A stretch of DNA of 34,667 nt from Opitutaceae bacterium (GTDB lineage: Bacteria > Verrucomicrobiota > Verrucomicrobiia > Opitutales > Opitutaceae). A program made the position numbers and the translations under genes. The stretch covers positions 1-34,667 of the forward strand of contig PLXR01000039.1 of assembly GCA_003151495.1 (NCBI GenBank), written 5' to 3'. Below are positions 1 to 8,299 of the stretch, piece after piece (the stretch's first letter is position 1; each line of letters begins with the position of its first letter). A model generated the notes under the pieces. The model ran no database searches. It saw nothing but the letters and a program-made list of their open reading frames with translations, and was not told where the DNA came from.

Positions 1-256
1 GCTCGAGCTCGCGCACGCGCAGCGCACCACCGCGGGGCGGTCGCAGATTGAACGGCGCGACGCCCACCAGCACACCGCCCGCGCGCACCACCACCACCAG
101 CGGATCGCCGCCCGTGCCGAGCGACACACGCCACGCCGCGATCCACGCCGGGTGCAGCGTCAGCGAGCGCGCGCTCTGTCGCCAGAGCTCCGCCCACTCA
201 CGCTCGAGCGCGCTCACGGCCTCGGGGTCGCGCAGGATCTCGGCGCGCAGGGTCAC
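1..256 (-). CDS. CelD/BcsL-like acyltransferase, N-terminal fragment
   Basis: The minus strand reads open from a GTG at 256 to the window edge, giving about 85 residues. A stop codon lies four codons upstream of this GTG and an AGAAGGA-like ribosome site is just before it, so the start is well bounded. The peptide runs WAELWRQS, then LHPAWIAAWR, then DPLVVVVRAGG and VGVAPFNLR. That order is typical of the N-terminus of GNAT-fold proteins of the CelD/Acetyltransf_6 type: a tryptophan-rich opening, then a strand saying that the protein improves or replaces a compound. Such proteins are soluble acyltransferases, often linked to polysaccharide or cell-envelope synthesis. The substrate cannot be told here. 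It lies 32 bp downstream of the rhodanese gene on the same strand and is probably cotranscribed with it. The C-terminal catalytic half is outside the window. Confidence 0.6.
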   Translation of the reverse strand, partial: MTLRAEILRDPEAVSALEREWAELWRQSARSLTLHPAWIAAWRVSLGTGGDPLVVVVRAGGVLVGVAPFNLRPPRGGALRVRELE

Positions 257-288
257 GTCCTTCTCTTACTGCCGCGTCCCACGATCGG

Positions 289-657
289 CTAGGTCGAAGT
301 CGGCAAGCCGCGCGCGACCCAGGCCTTCCAGCCGCCGTCCATGGAGATGACGTTGCGGTAGCCCATGCGCGAGAGCGCGTCGGCCGCGAGCGCCGAGCGG
401 AACCCGCCGCCGCAGTAAAGAACAAGCTCCTTGTCATGATCCGGGAAGCGCTGCTCGACGTCGCGCTCGATGATGCCCTTGCCGAGATGGACCGCGCCCG
501 CGATGTGGCCGGCCGCCCACTCGAGATCCTCGCGAACGTCAATCAGGTTGACCTGTTCGCCGCGCGCCTGCCGCTCGTGGATCGCGTCGACGGTCGTCTC
601 CCTGACGCGCGACTTCGCGTCGTTCACGAGCGCCAGAAAGCCGGGCGAGTGGTTCAC
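289..657 (-). CDS. single-domain rhodanese-like sulfurtransferase
   Basis: A 122-aa cytoplasmic protein consisting of one rhodanese domain. The opening VNLIDVRED (about residues 35-43), the GHIAGAVHL segment and the active-site loop CGGGFRS are all present. The cysteine of that loop is the expected persulfide-carrying residue. The aromatic/glycine pattern GGWKAW near the C-terminus also fits the family. These proteins move sulfane sulfur from donors such as thiosulfate or persulfides to acceptors; the partner is unknown. I chose the GTG at 657 because it is preceded by AAGGGG at a 7-nt spacing; reading further upstream would run into the methyltransferase gene. It sits 28 bp after the upstream methyltransferase stop and 32 bp before the acyltransferase start, so all three are likely one transcript. 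Glycine codons are nearly all GGC, as in the methyltransferase. Confidence 0.88.
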   Translation of the reverse strand: MNHSPGFLALVNDAKSRVRETTVDAIHERQARGEQVNLIDVREDLEWAAGHIAGAVHLGKGIIERDVEQRFPDHDKELVLYCGGGFRSALAADALSRMGYRNVISMDGGWKAWVARGLPTST

Positions 658-685
658 GTTCGCACCCCTTGACAATTTTTCGTTT

Positions 686-2089
686 TCATGATTTCCGACG
701 GAGAATCGCCGCGAAGAAGCCGTCGCAGTCGTGCACGTGCGGCAGCGTGCGGAGGCGCGTGCCATCGCCCACCGCCAGCGCGCGCTCCTTGCCCAGCACC
801 TCCTTGAGCGGCACCTCTTCGTAGTCCTTGTGATCGGCGAGGAAGCCGTCGACCACCGCGTCGTTCTCCTCGGCGAGCAGGCTGCACGTAGCGTAGATGA
901 CGCGGCCGCCGACCTTGGCCAGCGGCGCGTAGCGCTCGAGGATGCTGCGTTGCAATACGGCCATCTCGGCGGGCTCGCTCTCCTTCACGCGCCAGCGCGT
1001 CTCGGGGTTGCGACGGATGACACCCAGACCGGTGCAGGGCGCATCCACGAGCACGCGGTCGGCGCTCCCGGCAGGTGCGGGCTCGCGACCTTCTTCCACG
1101 ATCCGCGCCGTGACATTCGTGAGCCCCGCACGGCGCGCGCGCAGCCGCAGCTCCTCGAGCTTGGCCTCGGTGACGTCGAGCGCGAGGAGGCGCCCCTTGT
1201 TGCCGAGCATCGCGCCGAGCGCCAACGTCTTGCCGCCCGCGCCCGCGCACGCGTCGATCACCACCCCGCGCGGCGGCGGCGCGACGAGCTCGGCGACCAG
1301 CTGGCTGCCCTCGTCCATCAGCTCGAGCTCGCCCTCGCGAAACGGCACCAGCGAGTAGACGTTCTCGTGTGTGTCGAGGATGAGGCCGTCGCTCGCGAGG
1401 CGGGTCTTGCTCGAGGGCACGCCGACTTCGTCAAGGTGCTTGGCAAGTTGCTCGCGGTCGACCTTGAGGCGGTTGGCGCGGGCGGTGAGCGGCGCGCGCT
1501 GGTTCATCGCCACGAGCAGCGCGCGTCCGCCGTCGGCACCGTACGAGGCCAGCGCGCGTCGCACGATCCAGTCCGGGTACGAGAGCTCGATGCCGAGGCG
1601 CGCGATGGGATCGGCGATCTTATCAAGATCGTTGTCAATCGTGCGCAGCCGCCCGAGATCGACGCCCCCCACGCGCAGCGACTCGGCGAGCGCGGGAGAG
1701 ATGCCCTCGCCCGCCACCGCCGTCGCCAGCCACACGCGCAGCGTCACCCTGGGATCGCTCGTGCCCGCGAGCCACTCGAGCCGCCGCCGCGCGCGCACCC
1801 AGCCGTGCACCATCTCGGCGAGCAGGCGCCGATCGGTGGAGGCGAGCTGCCGCGTCTCGCGCAGGCCGCGCGCCAGCTCGCCGGGCGCGTGCGTCCAGTC
1901 GGCGGCCGCTTTCTCGACGAGGATCGCCGCGCGGTCGATGAGCTTGCCGTCGTCGGCCGCACGTCGCCGCGCCAGCCGCTCGCGCTCGCGACGGCGATCC
2001 GATGTTGTGCTATGTGACGGTGAACGCAGGCCCGGGTCTCGGATTCGCGCGACGTCCCGCCGCGCGCACAGCGCAGAGGATAAGCACAT
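686..2089 (-). CDS. RsmB/NOP2-type rRNA (cytosine-5) methyltransferase
   Basis: A SAM-dependent RNA m5C methyltransferase with an N-terminal NusB-like helical RNA-binding domain (roughly the first 150 residues, containing RRLLAEMVHGWVRARRRLEWL). A Rossmann methyltransferase domain follows. The SAM site is DACAGAGGKTLALG. The two catalytic cysteines appear in DAPCTGLGVIRRNPETRW and in YATCSLLAEEN, the paired signature of RsmB/NOP proteins. The C-terminus DGFFAAILRRK is also typical. The probable target is 16S rRNA. The start is uncertain. The only in-frame ATGs are at 2089 or further upstream inside gdhA, and the conserved domain begins about 30 residues later (KLIDRAAIL). The ATG at 2089 shares a CATG palindrome with the gdhA start. 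The true start could be a non-standard codon nearer 2000. Length from 2089 is 467 aa, close to family size. Confidence 0.82.
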   Translation of the reverse strand: MCLSSALCARRDVARIRDPGLRSPSHSTTSDRRRERERLARRRAADDGKLIDRAAILVEKAAADWTHAPGELARGLRETRQLASTDRRLLAEMVHGWVRARRRLEWLAGTSDPRVTLRVWLATAVAGEGISPALAESLRVGGVDLGRLRTIDNDLDKIADPIARLGIELSYPDWIVRRALASYGADGGRALLVAMNQRAPLTARANRLKVDREQLAKHLDEVGVPSSKTRLASDGLILDTHENVYSLVPFREGELELMDEGSQLVAELVAPPPRGVVIDACAGAGGKTLALGAMLGNKGRLLALDVTEAKLEELRLRARRAGLTNVTARIVEEGREPAPAGSADRVLVDAPCTGLGVIRRNPETRWRVKESEPAEMAVLQRSILERYAPLAKVGGRVIYATCSLLAEENDAVVDGFLADHKDYEEVPLKEVLGKERALAVGDGTRLRTLPHVHDCDGFFAAILRRKS

Positions 2090-3410
2090 GTCACAGGGCA
2101 ACATCCAGAAGGACGCCGCGGTTTCTTCGTCGACGGTCGCCGCAGCAGCCGCTACGCCCGCTGCGAAAGGCAACCTCTACAGCGTCATGCAGGCGCAGCT
2201 CGACAAGGCCGCCAAGTTCATGTCGCTGTCGCCCGACGTCTACACGATCCTCTCGCAGCCCAAGAACGAGGTGATCATCAACTTCCCCGTCCGCATGGAC
2301 GACGGGCGGTACCTCCTCTTCAAGGGCTACCGCGTCCAGCACAACAACATCCTGGGTCCATATAAAGGTGGCATCCGCTATCACGAGGACGTCTCGCTCG
2401 ACGAGCTCAAGGGGCTCTCGGCGGCGATGACCTGGAAGTCGGCGCTCCACGACATCCCGTTCGGCGGCGGCAAGGGCGGCATCAAGTTCAACCCGCGCCT
2501 GCACTCGAAGAGCGAGCTCGAGCGCATCACGCGCCGCTACACGCACGCGCTCGGTCAGAACATCGGCCCCGAGTTCGACATCCCCGCGCCCGACGTCGGC
2601 ACGAACGAGCAGGTCATGGCGTGGATGATGGACACCTACTCCAACCACGTGGGCTACATATGCCCCGGGGTGGTCACCGGCAAGCCGATCGCCGTCGGGG
2701 GCTCGCAGGGCCGGCGCGAGGCGACCGGGGCGGGAGTCGCGTATCTCGTCGGGAAGTACCTCGAGGACATGAAGTGCCCCGTCCGGGAGGCGACGGTCGC
2801 CCTCCAGGGCTTTGGGAACGTGGGGAGCGAGACCGCGCTCGCGCTCGCGGAGATGGGGGCGAAAATCGTCGCGATCTCGGACTACACCGGCGGGGTCCAC
2901 AATCCGGCCGGGATCGACATCAGGAAGGCGCTCGCCTACCTCCAGTCGGAGCGCGTCCTAAAGGATTTCGGGGGGGGATCCCCCGTGACGAACGAGCAGC
3001 TCCTGGAGCTCCCCTGCACCGTTCTGATCCCTGCGGCCCTCGAGCGGGTCATCACCCCGGAGAACGCCCCAAAGCTGAGGTGCAGGCTCCTCGCGGAGGC
3101 GGCCAACGGGCCGACCACGAACGCGGCCGACAGGATCATAGAGGAGCGGGGCGACATCGAGGTGATCCCCGACGTCCTGTGCAACTCGGGAGGCGTCATC
3201 GTCTCGTACTTCGAGTGGCTGCAGAACCAGCAGAGCTTCTACTGGGGCCGCGACGAGGTGATCTCGAAGCTCCACGCGATCCTGGACAAGGCGAAGGAAT
3301 CGGTCGAATACCAGAAGAGGAAGTTCAAGTTCAGCAGGCGCCTTGCGGCGCTGACGCTTGGGATCGGCAGGGTCGCCGAGGCGAAGCAGAAGCGGGGCCT
3401 GTTCCCATAG
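2088..3410 (+). CDS. gdhA: glutamate dehydrogenase (Glu/Leu/Phe/Val family)
   Basis: A 440-aa enzyme that reversibly deaminates glutamate to 2-oxoglutarate and ammonia using NAD(P), linking nitrogen and carbon metabolism. Visible signatures are GPYKGGIRYH (residues 90-99, with substrate-binding K93), the lysine in FGGGKGGI (K129), PAPDVGTN (D169, proton transfer) and the dinucleotide motif GFGNVGS (241-247). The C-terminal SGGVIVSYFEW is also canonical. The ATG at 2088 is preceded by GAGGA at a suitable spacing. The first 27 residues are a low-complexity Ala/Ser leader, longer than in many homologues. The gene is divergent from the methyltransferase. Oddity: codon choice changes abruptly near codon 191. 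In residues 1-190 glycine is GGG in 2 of 17 cases and arginine is never AGG. In residues 191-440 glycine is GGG in 13 of 26 cases and arginine is AGG in 7 of 16. The protein itself is intact. Confidence 0.95.
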   Translation: MSQGNIQKDAAVSSSTVAAAAATPAAKGNLYSVMQAQLDKAAKFMSLSPDVYTILSQPKNEVIINFPVRMDDGRYLLFKGYRVQHNNILGPYKGGIRYHEDVSLDELKGLSAAMTWKSALHDIPFGGGKGGIKFNPRLHSKSELERITRRYTHALGQNIGPEFDIPAPDVGTNEQVMAWMMDTYSNHVGYICPGVVTGKPIAVGGSQGRREATGAGVAYLVGKYLEDMKCPVREATVALQGFGNVGSETALALAEMGAKIVAISDYTGGVHNPAGIDIRKALAYLQSERVLKDFGGGSPVTNEQLLELPCTVLIPAALERVITPENAPKLRCRLLAEAANGPTTNAADRIIEERGDIEVIPDVLCNSGGVIVSYFEWLQNQQSFYWGRDEVISKLHAILDKAKESVEYQKRKFKFSRRLAALTLGIGRVAEAKQKRGLFP

Positions 3411-3473
3411 ATCTCCCCTCAGGGTTGGCGCATTCCACCGCCCTCTATCGTTGCAACCGCGTCCCTCCAAAGG

Positions 3474-3489
3474 CATCCCTTCTGGGATG
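3474..3489 (+). promoter_or_regulatory. hairpin covering the response-regulator start codon
   Basis: CATCCC (3474-3479), the tetraloop TTCT, then GGGATG (3484-3489) form a perfect 6-bp inverted repeat whose last three bases are the ATG of the LuxR-type regulator. An AAAGG sequence lies just before it. If folded in mRNA the stem would hide the start codon and bring the purine-rich stretch closer. It could also be chance in GC-rich DNA. Confidence 0.3.
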
Positions 3490-4137
3490 ACCGTGCACCC
3501 CGAGAAGGAACCCCTCCTGTCGCTGTTCATCGCCGACGACCACAAGCTGGTGCGCGACGGGCTGAAGGTGCTCATCGAACGGACGGGCAGGTTCCGCCTC
3601 GCCGGGGAGGCGGCGGACGGGAGGGCCCTCGTCGAGGGGGTGCTCGACCTGCGGCCCGACGTGGTCCTGGCGGACATGGCCATGGCGGAACTGAACGGGA
3701 TCGACGCCACGCGCCAGCTCCGGAGCGCGGGCTACAAGGGGACGATCGTCATGCTCTCGATGCACGACGAGCGGCGCACCATCTCTCAGGCGATCGCCGC
3801 CGGCGTGAACGCCTATGTCCACAAGGACCACGCTTTTGACCAGGTGATAAAGGCAATCGATGCGGCTCGGCGGGGCGAGACCTGGCTGAGCCCCCAGCTC
3901 GCCCTGATGGCGGACGGCAGCCACGTGCACACGCTTCTCGAGCTGCTCACGATGCGCGAGCGCGAGGTCCTCCAGCTCTTTGCCGAGGGCTATGGCACGA
4001 AGGAGGTGGCCTCGCAGCTGCACCTGAGCCCAAAGACCGTAGAGATCCACCGCCTGAACCTCTTTTCCAAGCTGAAGGTAAACAACGTGATAGAGCTCAC
4101 GAAGATCGCCATCAAGGAGGGCATGATTCAGCTCTGA
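3487..4137 (+). CDS. NarL/LuxR-family response regulator
   Basis: A 216-aa two-component transcription regulator. The N-terminal receiver holds the acidic pair D17-D18, the phospho-acceptor D63 (in VVLADMAMAE), S91 and K113 (AYVHKDHA). After a short linker, residues about 148-205 form a LuxR-type helix-turn-helix: LTMREREVLQLFAEGY, then TKEVASQLHLSPKTVEIHR, ending with EGMIQL. It should bind DNA as a dimer when phosphorylated. The ATG at 3487 follows 76 bp of non-coding DNA after gdhA. The 3' end overlaps the convergent hybrid kinase gene by 10 bp, which makes that kinase an attractive partner, although hybrid kinases often signal through other receivers. Targets are unknown. Confidence 0.92.
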   Translation: MTVHPEKEPLLSLFIADDHKLVRDGLKVLIERTGRFRLAGEAADGRALVEGVLDLRPDVVLADMAMAELNGIDATRQLRSAGYKGTIVMLSMHDERRTISQAIAAGVNAYVHKDHAFDQVIKAIDAARRGETWLSPQLALMADGSHVHTLLELLTMREREVLQLFAEGYGTKEVASQLHLSPKTVEIHRLNLFSKLKVNNVIELTKIAIKEGMIQL

Positions 4138-7100
4138 TGCGCGGGCTGGGCCGACGGGTTGAGCGCAGCCTTAACTGCGGCCGTCAGTTCGGCTATCTCG
4201 AATGGCTTCTTGAGCTGCACGATTCCCTTTCCCGGCAGGAAGCCATCGTTCTCAAAGCGGCCGCTCATCATCACGATCGGCAGGGCCGGTGAGATCATCC
4301 TCGCCCGGCTCACGAACTCCGACCCGGTGATCTCGGGCATGTTCTGGTCCACGATCAAGAGGTCCCATGAGCCGGGACTGGCCTCGAACCGCTTCCAGGC
4401 ATCATTCGGGGAGGTGTACGGCTCCGGCGCATAGCCGCTCTTCTGAAGGATCATCCGCGCGATCGTTCCGACCGACGGCTCGTCGTCCACGACAAGGACC
4501 TTCTGCCCGGATCCCCGCCCCTGCTGGACCCGATCGGCGAGCTGACGGGGATCGGCAAGGCTCCGGGTGAGGGGCATGAAGATGGTGAAGGTGGTTCCGG
4601 TTCCAGGGGCGCTCTCCACCTCGACGCCGCCCTCGTGGGCGGCGACGATGTCGCGCACGATCGAAAGCCCAAGGCCCGTGCCCTCCCCGCGCCTCTTGGT
4701 CGTGAAGAACGGCTCGAAGATCCTCATGCGGGTTACCTCGTCCATCCCGCTGCCCGAATCCCGCACCGACAGCAGGAGATGGGGGCCCTCGGAGCACCCC
4801 CGGGGCAGCGCCTGTCGGCCGCCAGGCCCTCCCAGCTCGCAGACTTTGGCGCCGATCCGGATCGTGCCGGCCCTGCTGCCTATGGCGTGGGCTGCGTTGG
4901 TGCATAGGTTCATTAGCACCTGCTGCAGCTGCCCGGAATCCGCCAGCACCATGGCGGTCTTGCAGCCCAGGTCGAGCGACAGGGAAACGTTGGCTGGCAG
5001 CGCGGCTGCGATGAGGGGCGCCGTGTCCCGGATCACCTCCACCGAGTCGACCAGGACCCGCTTCTGGTCGCTGTTGCTGCGCGAGAAGTTGAGGATTCGC
5101 CTCACGAGGTCGCGGGCGCTCATCGCGCCCCGCCGCGCCTGCATGAGAAGCTCGGAGGCCTCGTGGCCGGGCGCCAGGCTCGTCGAGGCCAGCTCCACGA
5201 AGCCGTTTATGCCGGTCAGCAAGTTGTTGAAGTCGTGGGCCACGCCGGCCGCCAGGTTCCCGAGCGCCTCCATCTTCTGGGACTGGTTCAGCTGCGCCCG
5301 CAGGCGCTCGGCCTCGGTCGTCGCCTGGATGATCTCCGTGATGTCGCCCGCCACCCCTATCGACCACTCCGGCCGACCCATGCCGTCGTCGCGCACGATT
5401 CCCTGCAGCTCGACATGCCGCATCGAGCCGTCCGGACGCCTCACCCTGAAGCGGCTGCGGTAGGAATGGTCGCAGCTTGGCAGCGCTCCCCAGGATTTCC
5501 GGACGGCGCCCCGGTCCTCCTCGGCCACGCGCTCGAGGATCTCTTCGACCCCCGGGGCCTTGGCCGCGGCCGGAAGGCCGAATATCTCAAACATCCGGTC
5601 GTCCCACTCGGAGGCCCTCGTCTGGAGGTTGTGGCGCCACACCCCGAACTTCGAGGCACGCAGCGCGAGCGCCAGTCGGTCGGCGGCCGCCTCCAGCGAC
5701 TCCTCCGCCTGCTTGCGCGCCGAGATGTCCGCGATGATGAGGAGAAGGCACACCTGGCCGTCTATCTCGATCCGGTCGCCGTTGACCAGGCCGTGAATGG
5801 TCCGTCCGTCCTTGCCCTTGAACGACATGGCCATCCCGGGGATTCTGCCGTGCTCGCGCACCTCATCTCCTATGCGGGCCCTGTCCTCCGCCGAGATGAA
5901 GCCGATGTCGACCGCCCTGCGGCCGATCATCTCCTCCCGCCTGAACCCGGTGACCCGGAAGACCTCCTCGTTCGCGTCGAGGACGATGCCGCTCTCCAGG
6001 TCCGAGATGCCGATAAGGACCGGCGCGCCCTGGAACATCTTTGAGAACTTCCGCTCGCTCTCCCGCAGCTCCTTCTCCGCCTTCCTGCGTCCCGAGATGT
6101 CGCGGGCGAACCCGCAGTTGAACTCGCCCCCACCCACCGTCACGTGCGTGGAGACGATCTCGACCGGGAACGTGCTCCCGTCCTTGCGGTGGTGCTCGGA
6201 CTCCGCGGTGTAGCTGCCCCCAGCCCGGAGGCGCCTCCACACCTCCGCCATGCGCTCGGGGGTTGCCCCCGGGTTCACGATCGAGATCAGGCTGCCGATC
6301 AGCTCCTCCCTTGTGCGGCCGAGCGCCCTGCATGCCGTCTCGTTCACGTAGACTATCCTGTTGTCCGTGTCTAACCAGTAGGCCCCGTCGTAGTGGCCGT
6401 CGATCGCCCGTGCCAGTCGCTCCCGCTCGGCCTCGATGCGCTCGCGTTCAATGCGTGCGCGCTGCGCGGAGACACCGAAGGCCAGATCTTCCGCCAACTC
6501 GGACAGGAGGTCGCTCTCGTGCTCGTCGAACGCGTCGGGGTCCTCGGAGTAGATCGACAGGGCCCCGAAGACCGCGCCGTTGTGGCTGAGCGGGAACACG
6601 AGCGAGCTTCGCAACCCGTGCCGGATCGCTTCGTCCCGCCAGAGCTCCGTCCTGGGATCGAGCTCGAAATCCCGGCAAAGGACCGAGACTCCCGTCCGGA
6701 TCGCCGTGCCGGTTGGACCGCGGCCGAGCGGCGTGTCGGCCCAGGTGACCTTCAGGTTGGCGAAGTACCCTTTGCCTGGGCCCGCGTAGGCAACGGGTCG
6801 AACGGTCTTCCCCTCGTCGTGCTCCACGAAGCCCACCCAGGCGAACCTGTAGCCTCCCTCCTCGACCACCACGCGGCAGATCTCCCGCAGAATCTCCCCC
6901 TCGTCCCCCGCCCTCACCAGAACGCGGTTGCAGGCGCTGAGGGTGCGCAGCGCGCGGTTGGCCCTCCGCAGCTCCTCCACGCTGTGTATTCGGCTGGTGA
7001 TGTCGGTCTCGATGCCGTCCCAGACGACGCGCCCATCCGCCTTCTTCCGCGGGCGGGACGAGAGGTTCACCCAGCGCAGCGAGCCATCAATCCCTTTGAC

Positions 7101-8156
7101 CCGGGCGATGACATTGAACGTGTCCATGGCCGCAAATGAGGCCGCCTCGGCCGCCGCGATCGCGGCGCGGTCAGGCTCATAGATCTGGTCATAGACGAGC
7201 GAGGCGTCGAGGAGCACCGCCTCGGCCTTGTGGCCGTGGAGCCGCTCGACCCCCGCGCTAACGTAGAGGAAGCGCATGGTGCCGTCGTCCTGGCGCTCGA
7301 CCTGGTAGATCATGCTTTCGGGCAGGTTGTCACCCAAGAGCCTGAGTCGGGCGTCGCTAGCGCTCAGGTTCTCCAGCATCTTGTTCATGGCCCGCGTCAT
7401 CTGGCCGATCTCGTCGTGGGAGGACACGTCGACACGGACCGAGAGGTCACCCGCCGCGACCCGTGAGAGCGCATCCGCCACGGCCACCACCGGGCGGCTC
7501 AGCCTCCGGGCGACGACTATCCCTATGGCCACGTTGCCGATGATGCTTGCGGCCGCGAGGAGGAGCACGAGTGTGCTCAGCCGGGTCACGTCCCGCTGGC
7601 TGACGATCGACCGCTGCTTGGTGTCGTCGACGACGCGGTAGTTCAGGGCGATCAGGTCTGCGAGCAGCCTAGCGGTCGGCGCGAACGCGGCCTTCTCTGA
7701 CTCGGCCAGGCGTCCCTGCGCCGCCGCGATCCTCCCGGGATCCCCGGAGGCAAGGGCAGCGGCGATCGCCGCGAGGTCGGACCTGTAGCCTGCCTGCCAT
7801 GCCCTTGCCGTCGGCACGTACGAGCGCCAGATCAACGCCTCCTCGTCCGTCTGCGGAAGCGGCTCGTAGAGATTCCACCCCACGGCGAAACGCCCCCACG
7901 CGCCCTGCTGGCGGACGGACTCATCGGGAAGGGCCGCGGCGCCACCGGCGCCGGCCATCGCGCGGCCGGAGGCGTCGAGCTCCACCATCGCGTCGTGCAT
8001 CATCTCGAGGCCCTGGATGCTCGGCAGGCGGACGACCCCGATCTCGTAGAGGGCGGTGCTCAGCTGCCGCACCTGCCAGATCGCAAGCAGGGAGACCAAG
8101 AGCGTGATTGCAGCAAGCACGCCAAAGGCACTGATGAGTTTGCCTTGGAGTTTCAT
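4128..8156 (-). CDS. membrane-bound hybrid histidine kinase (4HB-HAMP-PAS-GAF-PAS3-HisKA-ATPase-REC)
   Basis: A 1342-aa inner-membrane sensor. TM1 spans about residues 8-27. A helical, probably periplasmic four-helix-bundle sensor reaches to TM2 at about 194-215, and HAMP follows at 216-264. A PAS domain (about 270-390) is followed by GAF (about 405-560) and three more PAS domains (about 580-690, 700-815, 825-940), with GFARDISGRRKAEKEL and IIADISARKQAEESL as PAS-end signatures. HisKA carries H974 in GVAHDFNN. The ATPase shows the N box NLCTNAAH, G1 DSGSGM (1133-1138) and G2 GEGTGLGL (1157-1164). The C-terminal receiver has D1224/D1225, D1270 and lysines at 1316-1317. All catalytic residues are present, so phosphorelay His974 to Asp1270 is expected. 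The ligand is unknown. The gene overlaps the LuxR-type regulator tail to tail. Confidence 0.93.
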   Translation of the reverse strand: MKLQGKLISAFGVLAAITLLVSLLAIWQVRQLSTALYEIGVVRLPSIQGLEMMHDAMVELDASGRAMAGAGGAAALPDESVRQQGAWGRFAVGWNLYEPLPQTDEEALIWRSYVPTARAWQAGYRSDLAAIAAALASGDPGRIAAAQGRLAESEKAAFAPTARLLADLIALNYRVVDDTKQRSIVSQRDVTRLSTLVLLLAAASIIGNVAIGIVVARRLSRPVVAVADALSRVAAGDLSVRVDVSSHDEIGQMTRAMNKMLENLSASDARLRLLGDNLPESMIYQVERQDDGTMRFLYVSAGVERLHGHKAEAVLLDASLVYDQIYEPDRAAIAAAEAASFAAMDTFNVIARVKGIDGSLRWVNLSSRPRKKADGRVVWDGIETDITSRIHSVEELRRANRALRTLSACNRVLVRAGDEGEILREICRVVVEEGGYRFAWVGFVEHDEGKTVRPVAYAGPGKGYFANLKVTWADTPLGRGPTGTAIRTGVSVLCRDFELDPRTELWRDEAIRHGLRSSLVFPLSHNGAVFGALSIYSEDPDAFDEHESDLLSELAEDLAFGVSAQRARIERERIEAERERLARAIDGHYDGAYWLDTDNRIVYVNETACRALGRTREELIGSLISIVNPGATPERMAEVWRRLRAGGSYTAESEHHRKDGSTFPVEIVSTHVTVGGGEFNCGFARDISGRRKAEKELRESERKFSKMFQGAPVLIGISDLESGIVLDANEEVFRVTGFRREEMIGRRAVDIGFISAEDRARIGDEVREHGRIPGMAMSFKGKDGRTIHGLVNGDRIEIDGQVCLLLIIADISARKQAEESLEAAADRLALALRASKFGVWRHNLQTRASEWDDRMFEIFGLPAAAKAPGVEEILERVAEEDRGAVRKSWGALPSCDHSYRSRFRVRRPDGSMRHVELQGIVRDDGMGRPEWSIGVAGDITEIIQATTEAERLRAQLNQSQKMEALGNLAAGVAHDFNNLLTGINGFVELASTSLAPGHEASELLMQARRGAMSARDLVRRILNFSRSNSDQKRVLVDSVEVIRDTAPLIAAALPANVSLSLDLGCKTAMVLADSGQLQQVLMNLCTNAAHAIGSRAGTIRIGAKVCELGGPGGRQALPRGCSEGPHLLLSVRDSGSGMDEVTRMRIFEPFFTTKRRGEGTGLGLSIVRDIVAAHEGGVEVESAPGTGTTFTIFMPLTRSLADPRQLADRVQQGRGSGQKVLVVDDEPSVGTIARMILQKSGYAPEPYTSPNDAWKRFEASPGSWDLLIVDQNMPEITGSEFVSRARMISPALPIVMMSGRFENDGFLPGKGIVQLKKPFEIAELTAAVKAALNPSAQPAHQS

Positions 8157-8299
8157 GGCTTGCGGGTGGCCGCCTCCACCAAGCGTCTCGCCGACGGGGC
8201 CGGCGGGGCGGGAAACGGCCTGATTGCTTGCCGGATACTGGCAGGGGTCACGCCGGGACCGCCATCCTCTTCTTACCCTGTCTCTGTTAAATCGCCAAC

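Noticed and set aside
731-2017. Long plus-strand open frame opposite the RNA methyltransferase
   Set aside because: It is a mirror of the methyltransferase in GC-rich DNA; the minus-strand product carries all catalytic motifs and the plus-strand product is Arg/His-rich with no domain.
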